Shown here in pieces: positions 60,359 to 64,000 of a stretch of 64,000 nucleotides of DNA. The DNA comes from Caulobacter sp. Root655 (lineage in GTDB: Bacteria; Pseudomonadota; Alphaproteobacteria; Caulobacterales; Caulobacteraceae). The translations under genes and the position numbers were made by a program. The stretch is from NCBI RefSeq assembly GCF_001427665.1, contig NZ_LMHC01000024.1:310598-374597 (forward strand). Reading direction: 5' to 3'. The notes under the pieces were generated by a model that saw nothing but the letters and a program-made list of their open reading frames with translations, was not told where the DNA came from and ran no database searches. Each line of letters starts with the position of its first letter. Position 1 is the first letter of the stretch.

Positions 60359-61596
60359 CGCAGCGCCGCCTTCACCGGCTTCAGTCGGCCGTCGCCCTTG
60401 TCGCCCCGGATGCCGATGACGCGGGTCAGCAGCGGATAGACGTCGACATTGTCGAACACCGGCAGCACCACGCCGCGCTTGAACGCCGGGCCGTGGGCGA
60501 CGAACACCGCCCGCATGGTCGGATCGGCGGGATCATAGCCATGAGCGCCCCCGTCACGCGGATGATCGGCCAAGCGCTTCTTGATGGCCTCGGCCGTGGC
60601 GAAGTACCAGCCCGTCTCCGCCAGACAGACGATCGGCGGCACGCGCGGATTGGTCCCGTAGCCGTAACGGGCCGGGATCTTGCCCTTCTCCCAGCAGTTC
60701 AGATGCGGGATGGGGCGCAGCAGGGCGGCCGTGACCTCGGCCTCGTGGCCGGGCAGCGGCCGGACCGAAACCACCGAACCGGTGCTGACGAAGCGCGCCT
60801 TGGCCGGATCGACCAGGGTCGAGACGTCGATCAGCCCGCTCAGCGGCTGGGGCGCCATGCCGTGGTCGGCGACGACGACGATGTTGGTGGTCTCGTAGAG
60901 GCCCCTCGCCTTCAGTCCCCTCACCAACCGGCCGATGGCCGCGTCGACACCGGCGGCGGCGGCGTTCACCTCCGGCGAGTCCGGGCCGTAGTGGTGGCCC
61001 TGGGTGTCGACCGGATCGAAATAGAGGGTACCGAAGCCCAGGGCCGGGTCCTTGGCGTCGATCCACGACAGCAGGATGTCGACCCGGTCATTGGCGACGA
61101 TTTTCTGGTCGAAGGCTTTCCAGTGGCTGGGGCGCGCGCCGTCGATCTCGGTCTCCGAGCCGGGCCAGAACAGGGTTCCGGCATGGACGCCCTGCTGCTC
61201 GGCGCTGACCCAGATCGGCTTGGCCTGGCTCCACCAGCGCGGGTCCACGACCGCCTCGTGGCTGGACATCCTGAAGGTCACGCCCGGGATCGCGGGATCT
61301 TCCATCACGTTGTCGACCACCCCGTTGTGGTCGGGCCGCTTGCCCGTCACCAGGGTATAGTGGTTGGGAAAGGTCAGGGACGGGAACGAGGGCCGCATCG
61401 CCCCGCGCGCGCCGTCGGCGGCCAGGGCGCTCAGGGTCGGGGTGTTTCCCCGGTCCAGATAGTCGGCCCGGAACCCGTCGATCGACACCAGGACGGTCAG
61501 CGCCGCCTTGGGGGCGGCGGGCGGCGTCCCGGTGGCGCAAGCGCTCAGCACCAAGACCAGAGCCAGGGCAGCCCAGCGACACACAGCGACCATCAC
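60355..61596 (-). CDS. Ectonucleotide pyrophosphatase/phosphodiesterase-type lipoprotein
   Basis: A 413-residue protein with signal and lipobox LSAC, C20 lipidated. The mature part is the alkaline-phosphatase superfamily fold: VLVSIDGFRADYL near the start with the first metal ligand, PSLTFPNHYTLVTGK with nucleophile threonine, YFDPVDTQGHHYGPDSP and VVVADHGMA for the second metal ions. The family cleaves nucleotide phosphodiester or pyrophosphate bonds outside the cytosol. The stop overlaps that of TetR on the other strand. Confidence 0.93.
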   Translation of the reverse strand: MMVAVCRWAALALVLVLSACATGTPPAAPKAALTVLVSIDGFRADYLDRGNTPTLSALAADGARGAMRPSFPSLTFPNHYTLVTGKRPDHNGVVDNVMEDPAIPGVTFRMSSHEAVVDPRWWSQAKPIWVSAEQQGVHAGTLFWPGSETEIDGARPSHWKAFDQKIVANDRVDILLSWIDAKDPALGFGTLYFDPVDTQGHHYGPDSPEVNAAAAGVDAAIGRLVRGLKARGLYETTNIVVVADHGMAPQPLSGLIDVSTLVDPAKARFVSTGSVVSVRPLPGHEAEVTAALLRPIPHLNCWEKGKIPARYGYGTNPRVPPIVCLAETGWYFATAEAIKKRLADHPRDGGAHGYDPADPTMRAVFVAHGPAFKRGVVLPVFDNVDVYPLLTRVIGIRGDKGDGRLKPVKAALR

Positions 61597-61750
61597 GCAC
61601 CTCGAACCCCACCAAGCCTCGCTATAGCCCGACTATGTGACGCCCCGCCACGGATGACCGCGACTTAACTTGGCGGTTTTCGCGCCTCCGGCCATAGTCG
61701 CGGCGTCTTCCAGGGAGTCGCCGAATGAACCTCGCCGGACCAAACCCCGC

Positions 61751-62653
61751 ATGAACCTTGCCCTGGAGGCCGAGAACCTCGTCAAGACCTACGGCGCGGT
61801 GCGCGCGCTGGACGGCCTGTCCCTGAGCATCCCGGCCGGCGGCGTGTTCGGCGTGCTGGGTCCCAACGGGGCCGGCAAGAGCACCCTGTTCCGCATCGCG
61901 CTGGGCCTGGTGCGCCCGACCAGCGGCGCCGCGCGGCTGTTCGGCGCCCCGGCCGGCCAGACCTCGTCGCTGCGGCGGGTGGGGGCGATGATCGAGACCC
62001 CGCGCTATCCGCCCTACCTGACCGCCCGCGACACCCTGAAGATGCTGGCCCTCGAAAGCGGCGCGGCCGGCGCCGACATCGAATACTGGATCGAGCGCGT
62101 CGGGCTGGGCGGCGCCGCCGACCGCAAGACCGGCGGCTTCTCGGTGGGCATGAAGCAGCGGCTGGGCCTGGCCGCCGCCTTCTTCACCCGCCCGGAACTG
62201 GTGATCCTCGACGAGCCGACCAGTGGCATGGACCCGGCCGGCATCCAGGAAATCCGCGCCCTGATCCGCGACCTGGCCGACAAGGAAGGCGTGACCATCA
62301 TCCTGGCCAGCCACCAGCTGGACGAGGTCCGCCGGGTCTGTGACCGGGTGGCGATCCTCTCCAAGGGCAAGCTGGCCGCCGAGGGCGACGTCGAGTCGCT
62401 GACCGGCGGCCGTCCCCGCCTGCGGCTGACGGTGACGCCGGTCGAGGCGGCCCTGACGGTGCTCGGCGCCAAGGGCGAACCGGACGGCCCCCACGCCGTG
62501 CTGGCCGACGTGCTGCGCGCCGAGACCCCAGCCCTGATCCGGGCCCTCGTGGAAGCGGGGGTCGAGATCACCGAGGCGCGCTGGCGCGAAGGCGACCTGG
62601 AAAGCGCCTATCTGGGCGCGCTTGAACCAAAGGATCTCGCCGATGCTCGCTGA
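61751..62653 (+). CDS. ABC-2 exporter ATPase
   Basis: A 300-residue ABC ATPase. Walker A GPNGAGKST (37-45), signature FSVGMKQRL, Walker B LVILDEPTSGMDP and the H-loop ILASHQLDEV are present. The start at 61751 (MNLALEAENL) is chosen over an upstream ATG at 61670, which would add 27 residues unlike the family. It overlaps the permease gene by 11 bases. Substrate unknown. Confidence 0.95.
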   Translation: MNLALEAENLVKTYGAVRALDGLSLSIPAGGVFGVLGPNGAGKSTLFRIALGLVRPTSGAARLFGAPAGQTSSLRRVGAMIETPRYPPYLTARDTLKMLALESGAAGADIEYWIERVGLGGAADRKTGGFSVGMKQRLGLAAAFFTRPELVILDEPTSGMDPAGIQEIRALIRDLADKEGVTIILASHQLDEVRRVCDRVAILSKGKLAAEGDVESLTGGRPRLRLTVTPVEAALTVLGAKGEPDGPHAVLADVLRAETPALIRALVEAGVEITEARWREGDLESAYLGALEPKDLADAR

Positions 62654-63458
62654 CGCCATCGCCGCCGAGCGCTTCCGGCTAATCCGCGACCGCACCGCCG
62701 TGTTCTGGGGCTTCCTGTTCGCCCCCCTCGCCTCGCTGCTGTTCAGCCTGGCCGGCGACATCTTCGTGCGCCTGGCCTTTCACAGGACCATCCCCGGCGC
62801 GACCACCGACCTGGCCAACCGGGCCATGGGCGCGGTGGCCGGCGCCTCGGGCCCGGTCACGGCCCTGTTCCTGCTGATCGGCGCGGCGGCGATCGTCGCC
62901 GGCGACTACCGCTGGGAGAGCTGGCGGCTGGTGACCCCGCGCAACAGCCGCCTCAACCTGCTGGCCGCCAAGCTGATCGTCTTCGCCGAGGCCTCGGCCT
63001 GGAGCCTGCTGCTGACGGCCCTGGCCGCGGTGCTGGCCGGGCTGTTCAGCAGCGTCGTCAACGCCGCCCCGCTGGTGGGCTCCGGCGTGGGTTCGGCCTT
63101 CCTGGGCCAGTTCGCCGGCGTCTTCCTGATCACCTGGCTCGAGGTGCTGATGATCGGCGCCCTGGCCGCCCTGGTCGGGGTGGTCACCCGCTCGACCATG
63201 GGCGCGGTGATCGCCGGCCTGGTGGTGGTGGTCGTGCAGTCCACCGCCGCCGCCGCGGTCCAGGCCGCCAGCTGGAAGACCCTGGCCATCCCCGCCTACG
63301 CGGCCCGCACCCTCAAGACCTTCGTCGCCGCCCCGGAAGGCTTCCGGCCCGACGCCGGTCCGGCGGGGCTGGGGTTGGTGATGCTGCTCGTGTGGCTGGC
63401 GGTGCTGGCCACCGGCGCGCTGGTGCTGTTCAGGCGGCAGGACCTGACGAAGGAATAG
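62643..63458 (+). CDS. ABC transporter permease
   Basis: A 271-residue membrane protein with about six spans: roughly residues 20-40, 67-87, 107-130, 148-178, 184-206 and 245-265. The loop RWESWRLVTPRNSRLNLLAAKL is typical of bacitracin/ABC-2-type permeases paired with such ATPases. The ATG at 62643 has AAAGGAT nine bases upstream; a TTG at 62622 is an alternative. It ends 15 bases before the convergent small gene. Confidence 0.88.
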   Translation: MLADAIAAERFRLIRDRTAVFWGFLFAPLASLLFSLAGDIFVRLAFHRTIPGATTDLANRAMGAVAGASGPVTALFLLIGAAAIVAGDYRWESWRLVTPRNSRLNLLAAKLIVFAEASAWSLLLTALAAVLAGLFSSVVNAAPLVGSGVGSAFLGQFAGVFLITWLEVLMIGALAALVGVVTRSTMGAVIAGLVVVVVQSTAAAAVQAASWKTLAIPAYAARTLKTFVAAPEGFRPDAGPAGLGLVMLLVWLAVLATGALVLFRRQDLTKE

Positions 63459-63473
63459 CGACCCGGCCTTGCT

Positions 63474-63716
63474 TCACGGTCCGTCGCAGGCGGCCTCGAG
63501 CGCCGTCAAGTCGCGCAGGATCGCCTGGATCCGCGCGTCGGAACCTTGGCTGAACACCTCGCTGGCGCTCGGCGGCGTCGGATCGCCCAAAGCCGCCACC
63601 TCGCGCTCCAGCCGCGCCAAGGCCGCCTGCTGCGCGTGGCGGGCCTTGGCGGCCTTGAGGTGGACGATGCGACGCTCGACGGGGTCGTGGATGCGGGGCG
63701 GGCGGGGCTGGGTCAT
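63474..63716 (-). CDS. Small helical protein, unknown function
   Basis: An 80-residue protein starting MTQPRPPRIHDPVERRIVHLKAAKARHAQ. It is alpha-helical, charged, alanine-rich and without cysteines; two coiled-coil-like stretches are VERRIVHLKAAKARHAQQAALARLEREV and ARIQAILRDLTALEA. I do not recognise it. The frame continues upstream through repeat sequence, so the ATG at 63716 is preferred. Confidence 0.55.
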   Translation of the reverse strand: MTQPRPPRIHDPVERRIVHLKAAKARHAQQAALARLEREVAALGDPTPPSASEVFSQGSDARIQAILRDLTALEAACDGP

Positions 63717-63730
63717 GTGGGCTCCATCAA

Positions 63731-63780
63731 GGTCCTCCCCCTCTGGGGGAGGCGGTCGCGTAGCGACCGGTGGGGGGAGT
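63731..63780. repeat. CTCCCCC/GGGGGAG hairpin repeat, copy one
   Basis: GGTCCTCCCCCTCTGGGGGAGG, then GGTCGCGTAGCGACC, then GGTGGGGGGAGT, similar to the unit at 39947. Begins 14 bases upstream of the small gene's start. Confidence 0.75.
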
Positions 63781-63819
63781 TTGCGGCGGTCGGTCCTGTG
63801 TGCGGTCCAGGCCATACTG

Positions 63820-63867
63820 CTCCCCCCTCCGTCGGCTTCGCCGACACCTCCCCCACAGGGGGAGGCT
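63820..63867. repeat. CTCCCCC/GGGGGAG hairpin repeat, copy two, inverted
   Basis: CTCCCCCCTCCGTCGGCTTCGCCGAC then ACCTCCCCCACAGGGGGAGGCT, the reverse orientation of copy one with 39 bases between them. The two together form a long potential cruciform. Related in sequence to 39947-39995. Confidence 0.75.
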
Positions 63868-64000
63868 TTGGGACACACGGCTTCGCCGCCTCACGCGGAA
63901 ACCCGCTGAGCTGTTGGGGAGGGTGCGAAGCGCCCGGGCTCCGCCCGGAGGTTTTGCGTTTTTAAGTACCGTTTCGACGAAGACGAGCGCTTCGCGTGGA

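Overview
The window is G+C-rich, densely packed chromosomal DNA from an alphaproteobacterium, most likely a member of the Caulobacterales (Caulobacter or a close, carotenoid-bearing relative). This rests on several signals: the order DUF177-plsX-fabH-ihfA, a C4-pathway 5-aminolevulinate synthase, a MucR/Ros regulator, a DUF2336 protein, an aa3-oxidase subunit IV, a CC0125/CC1285-type lipoprotein, an ATP12 chaperone, and the near-universal use of ATGA/GTGA stop-start overlaps. I see no phage, transposase, CRISPR array, rRNA or tRNA. Most of it looks like core genome, with small accessory insertions.

Layout. 0-4.8 kb: lipid and envelope housekeeping (start of ihfA, fabH, plsX, DUF177, a CBP3-type chaperone, bamE) and a single-domain response regulator. 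4.8-12.6 kb: proton-pumping pyrophosphatase, then a leftward block glyA, nrdR, ribH, nusB, thiL, and a MucR-type regulator. 12.7-23 kb: haem genes hemA and hemB flank three valine-catabolism enzymes (3-hydroxyisobutyrate dehydrogenase, 3-hydroxyisobutyryl-CoA hydrolase, an isobutyryl-CoA-type dehydrogenase). Interspersed are an exported methyltransferase-like lipoprotein, a histidine phosphatase, a MaoC hydratase and a Baeyer-Villiger-type monooxygenase. 23.3-23.6 kb holds a frameshifted serine-hydrolase remnant. 23.6-32.5 kb: SnoaL-like and Nudix proteins, oxidase subunit IV, glpK, DUF2336, nadK, an Hpt protein, then folD with a cytochrome c lipoprotein and a Tat-exported aldonolactone oxidoreductase.

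32.6-39.9 kb is a complete zeaxanthin-type carotenoid locus: crtY-crtI-crtB rightward, and crtE, an ABC-2 exporter and crtZ leftward, facing each other across a repeat. No crtW ketolase or crtG is seen, so beta-carotene and zeaxanthin are the expected products. 40-48.7 kb: two lipoproteins, DUF2199, pccB, ATP12, a DUF1800/DUF1501 exported pair, an RluA-type pseudouridine synthase and crcB. 49-57.5 kb: a possible degenerate GGDEF-like protein, a second RluA-type enzyme, a membrane protein, rarA, VOC and GFA proteins, a lipoprotein Do-type protease and a Tet-type MFS pump. 57.5-64 kb: a compact VOC-MmcQ-ArsR-SRPBCC operon, a TetR/DUF1348 unit with a striking 36-bp palindromic operator, an exported phosphodiesterase, an ABC-2 exporter, and a repeat-rich end.

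The genes that most clearly work together are glyA/hemA/hemB (glycine to porphobilinogen), the valine-degradation enzymes, the crt locus, and the aldonolactone oxidoreductase with its adjacent cytochrome c. Intergenic repeats of at least two sequence families sit at gene ends throughout. I found no clear, wholly new system. The best candidates for unexplored biology are the ABC exporter built into the carotenoid operon, the lactone dehydrogenase/cytochrome pair, and the palindrome-controlled TetR/DUF1348 unit.
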